Under the pieces are notes generated by a model. That model saw nothing but the letters and a program-made list of their open reading frames with translations, was not told the DNA's origin and ran no database searches. The translations under genes and the position numbers were made by a program. A DNA stretch of 64,000 nucleotides from Palsa-506 sp963755815 (GTDB lineage: Bacteria; Actinomycetota; Actinomycetes; Streptosporangiales; Streptosporangiaceae): assembly GCA_963755815.1 (NCBI GenBank), contig CAVWLF010000005.1, positions 814,117-878,116 of the forward strand, written 5' to 3'. Shown here piece after piece: positions 52,462-62,821 of this stretch. Numbering within the stretch: the first letter of the stretch is position 1; each line of letters opens with the position of its first letter.

Positions 52462-55022
52462 CTAGGCACCCTCGCGGCGGGCGAGGATCAGGGCCGTGGG
52501 GCCCACGCTGGACAGGCCGGACAGCGCCAGCACCGAGATGGCCAGCGCCAGCAGCGGTGTCCAGGTGAGGTAGGGCAGGTAGCTGCCGGTCAGGATCCGC
52601 GACACGACGGTCACGGCGAGCGCCGCGGCCCCGGCTCCGACCGTGATCGCGGTGGCGTTCAGCACCACCACCTGCCAGCTGGTCACGGCCAGGAGCTGGC
52701 GGGACGTCGCGCCGACCCGGCGGAGCAGGCGGAGCAGCTCGCGGCGCTCGACGGCGATGGTGATCAGCGTGTTGGCCAGGGTGATGGCCGCCAGCGTGAT
52801 GATCAGGCCCAGCAGGAGGTTGTTAAGGTAGGAATTCTGCGAGGTCAGCTGGGCGTACTGGGCGTTGACGACGCTGCGGCTGGCGACCTGCAGGCCGGGG
52901 TACCGGCGGGCGAGGGGAGCGATCCGCCGCGCGATGGTGGCGGGGGCGATGCCGGCCGAGCCGTGCACCAGGATCTCGCTGAGCGCCGGGGTGCCGAGGT
53001 GCCCGCCGCCGGCGGCGCCGGCCGGGACCAGGACGTCGCCGAAGCCGAGGGACCGGCTGTAGATGGCCGTCACCGTGGCCCGGTACCGGGTGCCGTCGGC
53101 GAGGTAGCTGGTGATGCGCTCGCCGACATGGGCGTTCAGCTCGCCGTTCCCGGCGATCAGGTTGCTAAGCGCGATGTCGCCGGGACGGAAGTGCGCCAGG
53201 CTGCCGGCGATGACGGGCAGGCTGAGGACCTCGGCCAGCGGGCCCGGGGTGACGGCCTCGCCGGAGGCGCTCTCCTCGCCCTCGGCGGGCACGAGCACGG
53301 TGGTCGGCGTGAGCCCGATGGCGGTGGCCACCCCGCGCCGGGCGGCGGCGTCGGCGAGCGCGCCGGGGGCCAGGCCGGGGCCGGGTGCGGAGATGGCCGC
53401 GTCGGCGACCAGCCGCTGGCGGCCTTCGACGACGGCGGCGTGGGTCTGCGTGGCGTCGATCAGGTAGATGGTCCCCGAGAAGCTGACGGCGAGCGCCACC
53501 GAGACGACCGAGGCGGCCATCCGCCGGGGCCGGACCCGGATGTCGGACAGGGCGAGCCGGCCGGCCGCACCCGACAGCAGGCGCAGCGGCAGGCGCAGGA
53601 TGAGCTCGGCGGCGGCGACCAGGAGCGGGCCGAGGAACGCCACCGCGACCATCGAGGCAAGCAGAGTGAACAGTGCGTTGCTGACCTGCTGGTCGGGGTT
53701 CACGTTCTGACGGAGCGTAACGATGCCCAGGGTTACCGCGCCGCCCAGGGCGATGATGCCGAGCGCGACCCGGACCGGGTGCGGCCAGCGACGCTCCACG
53801 GACGCCTCGGCCAGGGCCTCTGTCGGCCGGACCCGGCTCGCCCGCCGCCCGGCGACGAGCCCCGCCAGTTCGGCTACGAGCACCCCGGCGCCCGCGGCGA
53901 TGAGCAGCACCAGCGGGCTGGTCCACAGGCGGGTCCCGGCGGGGACGAACTGCTGGCCGGCTAGGCCGCGCAGCGCGAGCGACGACAGCCACACCCCCGG
54001 CAGGTAGGCGATCAGGGCGCCGAGGATCCCGAGCACGGCCAGCTCGACGATCATCATGCGCCGGAGCCGGCCGGACGAGGCCCCGATGGCCCGCAGCAGC
54101 GCGAACTGGCGGCGGCGCTGCAGCACCGACAGGGACACTGCGCCGGCCACGACGAACATGGAGACGATGACCATAACGATGCCTACATTGGCGGCCAGCC
54201 CTGAGAGGTTGTCCTGGTCGGACGCCGCGGCCAGGTCGGCGGCCGGCCCCCGGGCGGTCCCCGTCACCACCGAGAGGTGACGCCCGGCGGGCCCCGTGCT
54301 GGCGAGCACCGTACGGACGCTCGCGGCCAGCACGGGCGCGGCCGTCCCGCGGCGCGCGATGACCCCGATGAGATCGGCGCGGCCCGGATGGCCGTATTCG
54401 GCGCCGGCCTGCGCTGCGGACCAGAACACCGACGAATCCTGGGCCGGATTCCGGCCGGAGCTGGCCACTCCGACAACGGTGTACGGCGGCTGGCTCGCGC
54501 CGGCCAGGCGGACCTGGTCGCCCGTTCGCAGCCCCGCCGACCGGGCCACGCCTGCGCCCACGACGATCTGGCGCGGCCCGGCCGGCGCGTGGCCGGAGTC
54601 CAGCGTGAACGGGGTGAGCGCGGCGCTCGGCCAGTTATACCCGGTCAGCCCGGCCGGGCCGCCCGTCACGACGCGGCCGCCGGGCAGTTCGAGCGCAACC
54701 GGTACCGATACCTGCGGGATCGCCCGCGCCACGCCCGGCAGCGCGGCCAGCCGGGCGGCCACGCCCGCGGGCACCCGCCGGTAGCCAGGAAGCGGGACGG
54801 TGTCGGTACTGGCGTCCTGGCCGGTGCCGTAGGTGAACCTCATGTTCGGGTTGCCGGTCACCACCACGGCGGCCCCGGCCAGCCGGCCCGCCGGGAGCCT
54901 CATCGTGATGGCGGTGCCGATCAGCGCGGACACGATCGTGACCAGCAGCGCCGCGACCGTCAGCGACACCAGCGTGCCGATCAGGGGCGCGGGCCGGCGG
55001 CGCAGCGTGGCCAGCAGGATTC

Positions 55023-55026
<4 letters not shown>
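52462..55026 (-). CDS. FtsX-like ABC permease (MacB-type, two FtsX units)
   Basis: 854 residues from ATG 55026; the open frame upstream is the shadow of the ATPase gene. N-terminal helix (LIGTLVSLTVAALLVTIVSALI), large extracytoplasmic domain, then three helices (NVGIVMVIVSMFVVAGAVSLS and on), mid-protein helices at ~430-520 and a second FtsX block at the C terminus (LLLGLIITLAAITLANTLITIA). About ten helices in total. Such permeases move no substrate through the membrane but transmit mechanical work to periplasmic or lipid substrates. Start overlaps the ATPase stop by 4 bp. Confidence 0.92.
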
Positions 55027-55868
<842 letters not shown>

Positions 55869-56039
55869 GGCTTCCAGCCTTCCGGCCGCGGGGCCCGGCC
55901 GGAATCAGGCCGTCCCACCTCTTCACCCGGGGGTTAACCCCAGCCGCGCCGCCAGCAGGCAAGCAGAACATGGTGAGACGCCCCTCCGGGCGCATCTGGC
56001 CCGTGTCTACCGGGACGAGTCCCGGGAGCTGGGACTCAA

Positions 56040-56390
56040 TCAGTCCGCGGGCGCGGCAGCAGCGTCCCGGCTCAACTCGACGCGCGCCGTAGTCATGGCG
56101 AGCCCGATGAGGCGCTTGCCGGATGGCTGATGCATTTGCCGGAGGCGGAGGATCGCGAGCCCGTCAAGCAGGGCGGCGAAGCGGAGGGTGAAGTCGTCGA
56201 TAGCGGCTGGGGGGGTGAAGACGCCCTCCTGGATACCGCGGGCGACGATGGCGGCGAGGTCATCGCGCCAGAGGGCCAGCAGTTCTTCCAGGAACTGGCT
56301 GACCTGCCGGCTGTGAGGTGCCCGGGCCCATGCTTCCATCCAGAGGATCCAGCTCGGATCCGCCGAGCTGGCTGGCAGGTAGCAGCCGAT
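56040..56390 (-). pseudogene. TetR-family regulator, C-terminal remnant
   Basis: The frame reads ADPSWILWMEAWARAPHSRQ, then VSQFLEELLALWRDDLAAIV, ARGIQEGVFTPPAAIDDFTLRF and AALLDGLAILRLR, the C-terminal ligand domain of TetR proteins (TetR_C). The N-terminal HTH is absent: upstream of ~56385 the sequence becomes an unrelated aminotransferase fragment in the opposite direction. Probably non-functional. Confidence 0.68.
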
Positions 56391-56574
56391 GAACCGCTCA
56401 AGCCGCCTGAGCTTCTACCTCTACAACACCCCCGACGAGGTGGACCAGGCCGTGGCGGCGGTAGCCAATATCGCGGCCGGCCGCGGCCGGCCACTGGCGC
56501 CCTGGTATCGATTCCGGCGCCGCGAGGCTGCCCGGCGGCCCGCGCGCTGGCCGGTCCCGGTGGCACCAGCATGA
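56389..56574 (+). pseudogene. Class V aminotransferase, C-terminal fragment
   Basis: SRLSFYLYNTPDEVDQAVAAV followed by ANI matches the last ~25 residues of SufS/Csd-type class V aminotransferases (usually RxSFYLYNT-EEVD). The frame then runs into non-homologous sequence. Only the tail is present, abutting the truncated TetR gene. Confidence 0.6.
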
Positions 56575-56635
56575 CCTTGCTGGCGGCCGGGCGACCAGCC
56601 CAGCCACACCACGACCCGCGGCCTAAAGGCCAGCT

Positions 56636-56818
56636 GTGCTGATCACGCCTCGGGTCCCGCCGCGCACCCACCAACTCTGCATCCACTGCCGTCAGAGTCC
56701 CGCGGGGTTCTGGGTCAGCAACAAGAACGACACCGTGGTACGCCGACCCTGGTGCCTGACCTGCTGCCAGAAGCTGGACCGGGCCCGCTGCGACGTAGCG
56801 TCATTCGATGGCGAGTGA
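56636..56818 (+). CDS. Small Cys-rich hypothetical protein (60 aa)
   Basis: GTG 56636 start. LCIHCRQSPAGFWVSNKN and RPWCLTCCQKLDRARC place CxxC and CxxCC knuckles ~25 residues apart, a plausible zinc ribbon. I recognise no named family. Good codon bias; convergent with the lipoprotein gene. Confidence 0.6.
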   Translation: MLITPRVPPRTHQLCIHCRQSPAGFWVSNKNDTVVRRPWCLTCCQKLDRARCDVASFDGE

Positions 56819-56850
56819 CCACATGAGCGCATCAGCGGAGTCTGCGCGGA

Positions 56851-57363
56851 TCAGCGGGCGGTGCACGATTCGCTGAATCCGGCCGCCTCCAGGGCGGTGA
56901 TGGACGGGTCGCTGGCCGCGGACTTCTGCTCGGCGTGGATCTCGCGCTGATACGCGGCAGTACCCTGCCGAGCGGCCCGCAGTCGCGCCGAGTCGAGTTT
57001 GTTGGCGAATGCGATGTAGCCGGCAAGTGCCTGCGCCTTGGCCGCCGCAGCCTGGGGTACGACGATCGCGGCGAGCTGCTGATCGAAGCCGTCGCGCAGC
57101 TTGGTGTGCCGGGGGAGCTGGGCCAGAAAGTCCTTCAATGGGATGTCGAACTGGCCGCCGTTGAGCGCGATGATCTTCTGCTCCAGCCCATCGCAGAGCG
57201 CATTGACCGCAGAGAGGTACTGCTGGACCGCGTCGCCGCCGCTCGACGACGACACCGGGACCGGTGCGGGGACCGCCGAGTGCTGGGCCGACGAGCAGGC
57301 CGCGACCAGGACGCAGCTGCTCGCGGCGATCGCCATTGCGCTCATCCGTCCCATGTCGCACAT
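56851..57363 (-). CDS. Putative lipoprotein
   Basis: 170 residues (ATG 57363; an internal Met at codon 4 or 8 is possible). Signal sequence MAIAASSCVLVAAC with lipobox LVAAC-SS, so membrane-anchored after lipidation. The mature part is helical (VQQYLSAVNALCDGLEQKII, FANKLDSARLRAARQGTAAY) and ends AAGFSESCTAR with a Cys that may pair with that in NALCDGL. No known domain; resembles uncharacterised actinobacterial lipoproteins. Confidence 0.78.
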   Translation of the reverse strand: MCDMGRMSAMAIAASSCVLVAACSSAQHSAVPAPVPVSSSSGGDAVQQYLSAVNALCDGLEQKIIALNGGQFDIPLKDFLAQLPRHTKLRDGFDQQLAAIVVPQAAAAKAQALAGYIAFANKLDSARLRAARQGTAAYQREIHAEQKSAASDPSITALEAAGFSESCTAR

Positions 57364-57627
57364 GATCGACGCAACGGAGGTAGCGCTGCAACTTCGTAGC
57401 CAGTTCGTTGCGCAGCCGCCATATCGGCGAGACGGCGCCGGACTGGCGCGCGTCGGTCAGCTCACTGCTGGCTCATGCCCAGGTCGGTTGTCAGACACAA
57501 ACAGCCAGCAGTTCAGCGAGACGGATCCTGGAGCGCGGCACAGGCTCGGCCATGACCATGAATATGAGCGGGGAAATTCCCGCCGCGGGGTGAAACTTTT
57601 CCGGCCCCCGGGCGCGACAGTTAGAAC

Positions 57628-58164
57628 ATGGACAGCCGCCCGGGCGACGAGACGCTGCTCCTCGCGGTCGCCGAACGGGACATGGGCGCCTTCCGCACGC
57701 TCTACGATCGCCACGCCGGCTGGCTCGCGATCCGGCTCGCCCGGCGGTGCAACGACCGCGACCTCGTGGCGGACGCGATCCAGGACACCTTCGTCGCCGT
57801 CTGGCAGAAACCGCAGGGCTTCCGCGGCGATGGCGATATCGCGGCATGGCTGTGGGGGATCGCAATCCGACGGCTGGTGAGCCGCCTGCGGACCCGCAGG
57901 AGTGTCGCCGCCGTGTTCGAGAAAACCGAAGCCGCACCGGCCGCGGAAGACCAGGTGCTGCTGTCGGTCGAGTACGGCGACATCGGCCAGGCGCTGGCCC
58001 GGCTGTCGCCGGAGATGCGCGCCGTCATCCAGGCCGTCGTGCTGGACGGCCTGTCCGCCAAGGAAGCGGCGCAGCTGCTGCACGTACCGGTGAGCAGCGT
58101 GAAGACAAGGCTCTACCGGGCCAAGGCGCACCTGCGGGCCGCCCTAGCGGAGGGACCATCATGA
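57628..58164 (+). CDS. ECF RNA polymerase sigma factor
   Basis: 178 residues from ATG 57628. Region 2: FRTLYDRHAGWLAIRLARRC, VADAIQDTFVAVWQKP; region 4: LSPEMRAVIQAVVLDGLSAK and VPVSSVKTRLYRAKAHLR. A TGAAAC hexamer at 57591-57596, ~32 bp before the start codon, resembles an ECF -35 element and suggests autoregulation. Cotranslated (ATGA) with a zinc-finger anti-sigma-like membrane protein and then an ABC exporter. Confidence 0.93.
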   Translation: MDSRPGDETLLLAVAERDMGAFRTLYDRHAGWLAIRLARRCNDRDLVADAIQDTFVAVWQKPQGFRGDGDIAAWLWGIAIRRLVSRLRTRRSVAAVFEKTEAAPAAEDQVLLSVEYGDIGQALARLSPEMRAVIQAVVLDGLSAKEAAQLLHVPVSSVKTRLYRAKAHLRAALAEGPS

Positions 58165-58997
58165 CCGGCTGGCACCTCGGCGACGACGTGCTTCTGCGCT
58201 ACGTCGAACGGGCCGATTCACTCGCCGAGGGCGCCTCGGCCGAGCAGCACCTGCTGTCCTGCGAGCAGTGCCGCGCCCGGGTCGCCGTCGCGGCTGGCGC
58301 GGCAGGCGTGGCAGGCGTGATCGACTTCGCCGCGGTCTGGGACCGCACGCGGGACGCCGTCGAAGCGCCGCGTCCATCGGTGTTCGAGCGGCTGCTGTGC
58401 GCGGCCGGCCTTCCCGCCCACGAGGCGCGCCTGGTCGCCGTGGCCAGCGCCTTCCGCAGCGCGTGGCTGGTCGGCGTGATCACGATCCTCGCGTTCGCCG
58501 CGCTCGCGGCGGCGAACGGGAACGCCCCCGGGATGTGGGTCTTCCTGGCCGTGGCGCCCGTCGTGCCCTGCCTGGTCGTCGCGTCCAGCTACGACCCGTG
58601 GCTGGACCCGGCGCTCGAGCCCGAGCTCGTCACGCCCTACCCGGCGCTGCGCCTGATCCTGCTGCGAACGATGGCGGTTCTCGCGCTCGCACTGCCGGCC
58701 GTGCTGATCTTCGGGCTGGCCGTGCCAGGGGAAACGGCGTTCGCCTGGCTGCTGCCCGCGGCCGGCTTCGTCGCCGTGGTCCTCGCCGCGTCGACCTGGG
58801 TCACCCCGATCCGGGCGGCCGTCGCGGTCAGCTCCGTCTGGCTCGCGGTGATCTGGACGCTGGCGACGCAGTCCGGGTCACCGGGCGAGGTGCTCCAGGC
58901 CCGGGTCCAGGCCGGCTTCACGGTGCTGGCCCTCGCCTCGTTCGTGATCTTTCTGGTCCGCCGGCGCCGCCTGCTCCAGCTCCGGCCGTGGAGGTAA
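58161..58997 (+). CDS. Anti-sigma-like zinc-finger membrane protein
   Basis: 278 residues from ATG 58161 (4-bp overlap with sigma). The N terminus contains EQHLLSCEQCRARV, the HxxxCxxC zinc anti-sigma motif. Six hydrophobic helices follow from ~100 (SAWLVGVITILAFAALAAAN, MWVFLAVAPVVPCLVVAS, MAVLALALPAVLIFGLAV, ...). Multi-pass anti-sigma proteins of this type are known in actinobacteria. It probably sequesters the sigma factor at the membrane until a signal arrives. Confidence 0.88.
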   Translation: MTGWHLGDDVLLRYVERADSLAEGASAEQHLLSCEQCRARVAVAAGAAGVAGVIDFAAVWDRTRDAVEAPRPSVFERLLCAAGLPAHEARLVAVASAFRSAWLVGVITILAFAALAAANGNAPGMWVFLAVAPVVPCLVVASSYDPWLDPALEPELVTPYPALRLILLRTMAVLALALPAVLIFGLAVPGETAFAWLLPAAGFVAVVLAASTWVTPIRAAVAVSSVWLAVIWTLATQSGSPGEVLQARVQAGFTVLALASFVIFLVRRRRLLQLRPWR

Positions 58998-58999
58998 CG

Positions 59000-59881
59000 A
59001 TGCCCACCGCTTCGATCACCCTGCGCGGCGCCGGGCGCTCGTTCGGCGCGACCCGGGCGCTGGCCGGCGTCAACCTGGACCTGGAACCCGGCGTCATCGG
59101 GCTGCTCGGCCCCAACGGCGCCGGTAAGACTACGCTGCTGCGCCTGCTGGCCACTGCGCTTCCGCCCAGCGAGGGGAAGGTCAGCGTGCTCGGCCTCGAC
59201 CCCGGGGTGCCGGCCGAGCGCACCGCCATCCGCCGCCAGCTCGGCTACCAGCCGCAGGAGGTCGGATTCCCGCGCGGCTTCACCGCCTTCGCGTTCGTCG
59301 ACTACATCGCGCTGCTCAAGGAGTGGACTCATCCGGCCGCGCGGCACGCGGAGGTGCGCCGCGTCCTCGGCCTGGTGGGGCTCGACGGCCTCGGCACCAA
59401 GCGGCTGCGGGCCATGTCCGGCGGCCAGCGCCGGCGGGTCGCGCTGGCCCAGGCGCTGCTCGGCTCGCCAGCCGTCCTTATCCTCGACGAGCCGACCACC
59501 GGAGTCGACCCGGAACAGCGGGTCACCCTGCGGACCGTGCTCGCGGAGCTCGCGCGGACGTCGGTCGTGGTGCTGTCCACCCACCAGACCGAGGACGTCG
59601 CGGCCCTGTGCGAGCGCGTGATCGTGCTCGACCGCGGCCGGGTCCGCTACGACGGCGCCGTCACCGACCTGGTCCACCAGGCGGCCGGCCGGGTCTGGCT
59701 GGCCGACGAGCCTGACCCGTCGGCCAAGGTCTCCTGGCGGACAGGGACCGGCCGGTACCGCAACGTCGGCACGGGGGTGCGCGACGGCGTCGAGCTCGTC
59801 GAGCCGTCCCTCGAGGACGCGTACCTGCTGCTGCGCGACGGGTCACAGGATCGTGAGCCCCGCGAGGAGGTGGCGTCATGA
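59000..59881 (+). CDS. ABC transporter ATPase
   Basis: 293 residues from ATG 59000, with GGAGG at 58990-58994 overlapping the end of the anti-sigma gene. Walker A GPNGAGKTT (~36-44), signature MSGGQRRRVALAQAL, Walker B AVLILDEPTTGVD. The C-terminal ~60 residues (VWLADEPDPSAKVSWRTGTG) are an added domain. Stop overlaps the permease start by 4 bp. Part of the sigma-linked exporter. Confidence 0.94.
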   Translation: MPTASITLRGAGRSFGATRALAGVNLDLEPGVIGLLGPNGAGKTTLLRLLATALPPSEGKVSVLGLDPGVPAERTAIRRQLGYQPQEVGFPRGFTAFAFVDYIALLKEWTHPAARHAEVRRVLGLVGLDGLGTKRLRAMSGGQRRRVALAQALLGSPAVLILDEPTTGVDPEQRVTLRTVLAELARTSVVVLSTHQTEDVAALCERVIVLDRGRVRYDGAVTDLVHQAAGRVWLADEPDPSAKVSWRTGTGRYRNVGTGVRDGVELVEPSLEDAYLLLRDGSQDREPREEVAS

Positions 59882-60768
59882 CCGCGGCGCTCGCGCCGGC
59901 CAGGCCGCCCGGCCGCCCGGAAGCCGCCACCGCCAGGATTACGTTCGCCGCGCTGGCCGCCAGGGAGACCCGCCGGCTCGTCGTCAACCCGGTCTTCCTG
60001 GTCTCCGTGGTGCTGGCCGCCTGGCTGCTGTGGACCTACTCCCGTTCCACGGCCCCGGTCACCGAGATCGGCGAGGTGGTGGGATACCCGGCGATCCTCG
60101 TCGGCGCGTTCGGCATGATGGCCATGTTCTGGCTGACCCGGTCGATGCGCGCCAGCGAGCCGGTCACCGGCGTCACCCCGGTCTCGCTGCCTATGCGGAC
60201 CGCCGCGCTCTGCGCGGCCGCGGCCGTGCCGTTCGCCTGCGGCATCCTGGCCCTGATCGCGTTCGCGCACATCTACCCGGTCAGCGGCCCGCTGTACGGG
60301 GCGTTCAGCACGCCCGCCAGGATCGCCATCCTCACCGGGCAGATCGCCATCCCGTCGCTCGGCGGCCCGCTGCTCGGTGTCGCCCTTGGCCGCTGGGTAT
60401 CGTTCCCCGGCGCCGCGTTCGTCCTGTTCCTGATCATCTTCGGCTGGGTGAACCTGGTGACGATCCTGACCGTCTGGCATCCGGGCCTGGCGCCCGCTGC
60501 AATGCTCCGCATGTTCTCGCCGTACGCCTTCTGGAGCCTCCACACCGGCACCGGCCACCACATCACGGCCTGGCGCGGGTCGCCCTGGTTCTTCCTCGGC
60601 TGGCAGCTCGCCCTGTGCACGATCGCGGTGCTGGTGGCCGTCCTGCGAGGAGCCGGCGGGCGGGTCCGCGTCCGTATCGTACGAGCGCTCATGTTCGTGC
60701 TGGCAGCGGCCGTCATCCTGCTCGTGCTGGCCGGGACCGGCGGGTTCAGCCACCCGGTCACCGTATGA
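59878..60768 (+). CDS. ABC exporter permease subunit
   Basis: 296 residues from ATG 59878 (4-bp overlap). Six helices: VFLVSVVLAAWLLWTY, AILVGAFGMMAMFWL, TAALCAAAAVPFACGILALI, LLGVALGRWVSFPGAAFVLF and two more near the C terminus (LFLGWQLALCTIAVLVAVLR-like, LMFVLAAAVILLVLAGTG). No characterised family motif beyond ABC-2-like topology. Works with the preceding ATPase; substrate unknown. Confidence 0.85.
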   Translation: MTAALAPARPPGRPEAATARITFAALAARETRRLVVNPVFLVSVVLAAWLLWTYSRSTAPVTEIGEVVGYPAILVGAFGMMAMFWLTRSMRASEPVTGVTPVSLPMRTAALCAAAAVPFACGILALIAFAHIYPVSGPLYGAFSTPARIAILTGQIAIPSLGGPLLGVALGRWVSFPGAAFVLFLIIFGWVNLVTILTVWHPGLAPAAMLRMFSPYAFWSLHTGTGHHITAWRGSPWFFLGWQLALCTIAVLVAVLRGAGGRVRVRIVRALMFVLAAAVILLVLAGTGGFSHPVTV

Positions 60769-61373
60769 TGACCGGCCTGGTGCTGCGGGCCGGGGCGTGG
60801 CCCGAGGTACTGATCCTGACCGGCGCGGCGGCCCTGCTTGGCGGCTTCGGTGCCGCGTTCCCCGCGGCCGGCACCACGCTGATCGGGATCTGCTTCGCGC
60901 TGCTCGCCGCCGCCGCGGCGTTCACCCTCGACGAGCCGGCCAGCCTGGTCGTCGACGTGACGCCGACCGGTCCCGCCCGGCGCACCAGGATCCGCGCCAC
61001 GGCGCTGCTGGCACCGCTCGCCGTGGGTGTGCTCGTCCTGGCCGCGGCGGCCCTGCGCGGTCAGGCGCTGCCCTGGGCGGCCACCGGTCTCGCCCTGACC
61101 GGCAACGTCCTGCTCGGGTTCGCTGTGGCGTGCGTGGCCCGCACGAGGACCGGGGAGCCGGGCGCGGCGGCCAGCGCCGGCGTCGTGCTGGTGCTGATGG
61201 CCCCCAGCCTCGTGCCGCCGGTCGCACGCTGGATCCGCACGTTCCCGGCACCCGGCGCCGGCGGGCCGTCCTCGGACCACGTGTGGTGGATCGTCCTCGC
61301 GGTGTGCGTGGTGGCCATCGCCGTATCGGTCGGTGGCCGAAACCTGCCCCGGTGGATGTCCAGTGTTCCGTGA
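60765..61373 (+). CDS. Membrane protein, probable second permease component
   Basis: 202 residues from ATG 60765 (4-bp overlap with the permease). Five hydrophobic helices (VLILTGAAALLGGFGAAF, LIGICFALLAAAAAFTLDEP, ALLAPLAVGVLVLAAAALRG, ALTGNVLLGFAVACVA, VWWIVLAVCVVAIAVSV). Presumably completes the exporter encoded by this sigma-controlled operon. Confidence 0.82.
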   Translation: MMTGLVLRAGAWPEVLILTGAAALLGGFGAAFPAAGTTLIGICFALLAAAAAFTLDEPASLVVDVTPTGPARRTRIRATALLAPLAVGVLVLAAAALRGQALPWAATGLALTGNVLLGFAVACVARTRTGEPGAAASAGVVLVLMAPSLVPPVARWIRTFPAPGAGGPSSDHVWWIVLAVCVVAIAVSVGGRNLPRWMSSVP

Positions 61374-61515
61374 TCCGGCGACGACGATCCGGGCGACACC
61401 CACTCCGCGAGTCGGCCAGCAGCACCGTCGACGCTGCGACGATGATCCCGGCCCGCCGATGGCAGCGTCAGCGCGGCCACCCAGCCGGGTGGCCCGCAAT
61501 CCCGGTAGCAAGCGC

Positions 61516-62796
61516 ATGCGCAAATACGAGACCGTCCGGCGCGCGCTGGTGCACCGGGTCCTGCGGGTGTCGATCGTCATCGCTGCCGCCATCGCCGCAG
61601 TCACCGCTGGCCTGCTCACCAGCCTGGCCGCCCCGGCCGCCGTGGCCATAGTGGTCGGCGTGGCGGCCGCCGTCGGGGCCCAGGCGATCCGGGGGCGCCT
61701 TGAGCATGCCGCCGACCGGTGGGTGCTCGGCTCCCGGCTGGCCGGCTTTGCGAACCTCAACCGGTTCGGACGGAGCCTGATCCAGGTGCCCGGCTCGGAT
61801 GGGCTGCTCAGCGACCTGGCCGGGGAGGTCCGCCGCGGCCTCGGCCTGACCTGGGCCCGGATATCGCTGGATGCGGCGGACGGACCGGCGCGCGTGGTCA
61901 CGGACGGCACGCCGGGCGGCGAGCCGGGCGCGACCGTGCCCATCGAATATCGGGGCACCATCCTGGGACGCATCGAGTGCGGCCCGCGTTCCGACGGCCC
62001 GCCGCTGGCCGAGGACCGCAGGCTGCTGGCCTATTTCGCCGCCCAGGCCGCGGTGGGCGTGCACAACCTCCACCTCGCCGCGGAACTCTCCCGGCGGATC
62101 GAGGAGATCCGGGACCAGGCGGCCGAGCTGGCGGCGTCCCGCGATCGCGTGGTGGCGGGTCAGGACGCCGAGCGCCGCCGGATTCAGCGGAACCTGCACG
62201 ACGGGGTCCAGCAAGAGATAGTGGCGCTGTCGGCCAGGGCGGGGCTGGTGCGCCAGCAGCTGCTGCGGGGTGACCCGGCCGCGGCTGACGGGCTGGCCGA
62301 CATGCAACGCGATCTGGCCGCCACGCTGCAGGACGTCCGGGAGATCGCCTACACGATCCATCCACCGGTGCTGTCCGACCGCGGGCTGCTCGAGGCCATC
62401 GAGGCTCAGTCCAGCCGGATGGCATTGCCGATGGCGGTCCGCGCCGACCCCCGGCTGCGCGGCGTGCGATTCGGCGAGCAGATCGAGGTGACCGCCTGGT
62501 ACGTGCTGGCCGAGGCGCTGTCGAACGTGGCCAAGCACGCCGGGGCCAGCGAGGTCGAAGTGTCGCTGAGCCAGGAGGACGGCAGGCTCGGGCTGGTGAT
62601 CCGCGACGACGGACGCGGTTTCGATCTTGACCGGCCACGCGGGCTGGGGCTGACCGGCCTGTCCGACCGCCTGGGCACGGTCGGCGGCTCGCTGACCATC
62701 AACAGCGGCGCGGGACTCGGTACGTCGGTATGCGTGCACATCCCGGTCGGCGATGATCAGGTCTCGGACGTAAGAGAACTTGATGACGCCACGTAG
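61516..62796 (+). CDS. NarL-type sensor histidine kinase, orphan
   Basis: 426 residues from ATG 61516; no clear Shine-Dalgarno, and the frame is open further upstream. Two helices (~19-57), a GAF-like region (~90-185), HisKA_3 with ERRRIQRNLHDGVQQEIVAL (His228), and HATPase_c with EALSNVAKHAGASE (N box), IRDDGRGFD (G1) and GLGLTGLSDRLGTVGGS (G2). No response regulator follows, which is unusual for this class. It may signal to a distant NarL partner or belong to the preceding exporter operon. Confidence 0.92.
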   Translation: MRKYETVRRALVHRVLRVSIVIAAAIAAVTAGLLTSLAAPAAVAIVVGVAAAVGAQAIRGRLEHAADRWVLGSRLAGFANLNRFGRSLIQVPGSDGLLSDLAGEVRRGLGLTWARISLDAADGPARVVTDGTPGGEPGATVPIEYRGTILGRIECGPRSDGPPLAEDRRLLAYFAAQAAVGVHNLHLAAELSRRIEEIRDQAAELAASRDRVVAGQDAERRRIQRNLHDGVQQEIVALSARAGLVRQQLLRGDPAAADGLADMQRDLAATLQDVREIAYTIHPPVLSDRGLLEAIEAQSSRMALPMAVRADPRLRGVRFGEQIEVTAWYVLAEALSNVAKHAGASEVEVSLSQEDGRLGLVIRDDGRGFDLDRPRGLGLTGLSDRLGTVGGSLTINSGAGLGTSVCVHIPVGDDQVSDVRELDDAT

Positions 62797-62805
62797 TTAT
62801 CACAT

Positions 62806-62818
62806 CTGATATCATCAG
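62806..62818. promoter_or_regulatory. Short palindrome abutting the NTase start
   Basis: CTGATATCATCAG contains perfect TGATATCA (62807-62814) and ends 3 bp before ATG 62822. No ribosome-binding site fits in the gap. A -10-like GATATC at this distance would give leaderless transcription and a site for an autoregulatory HTH partner. Confidence 0.5.
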
Positions 62819-62821
62819 TTC

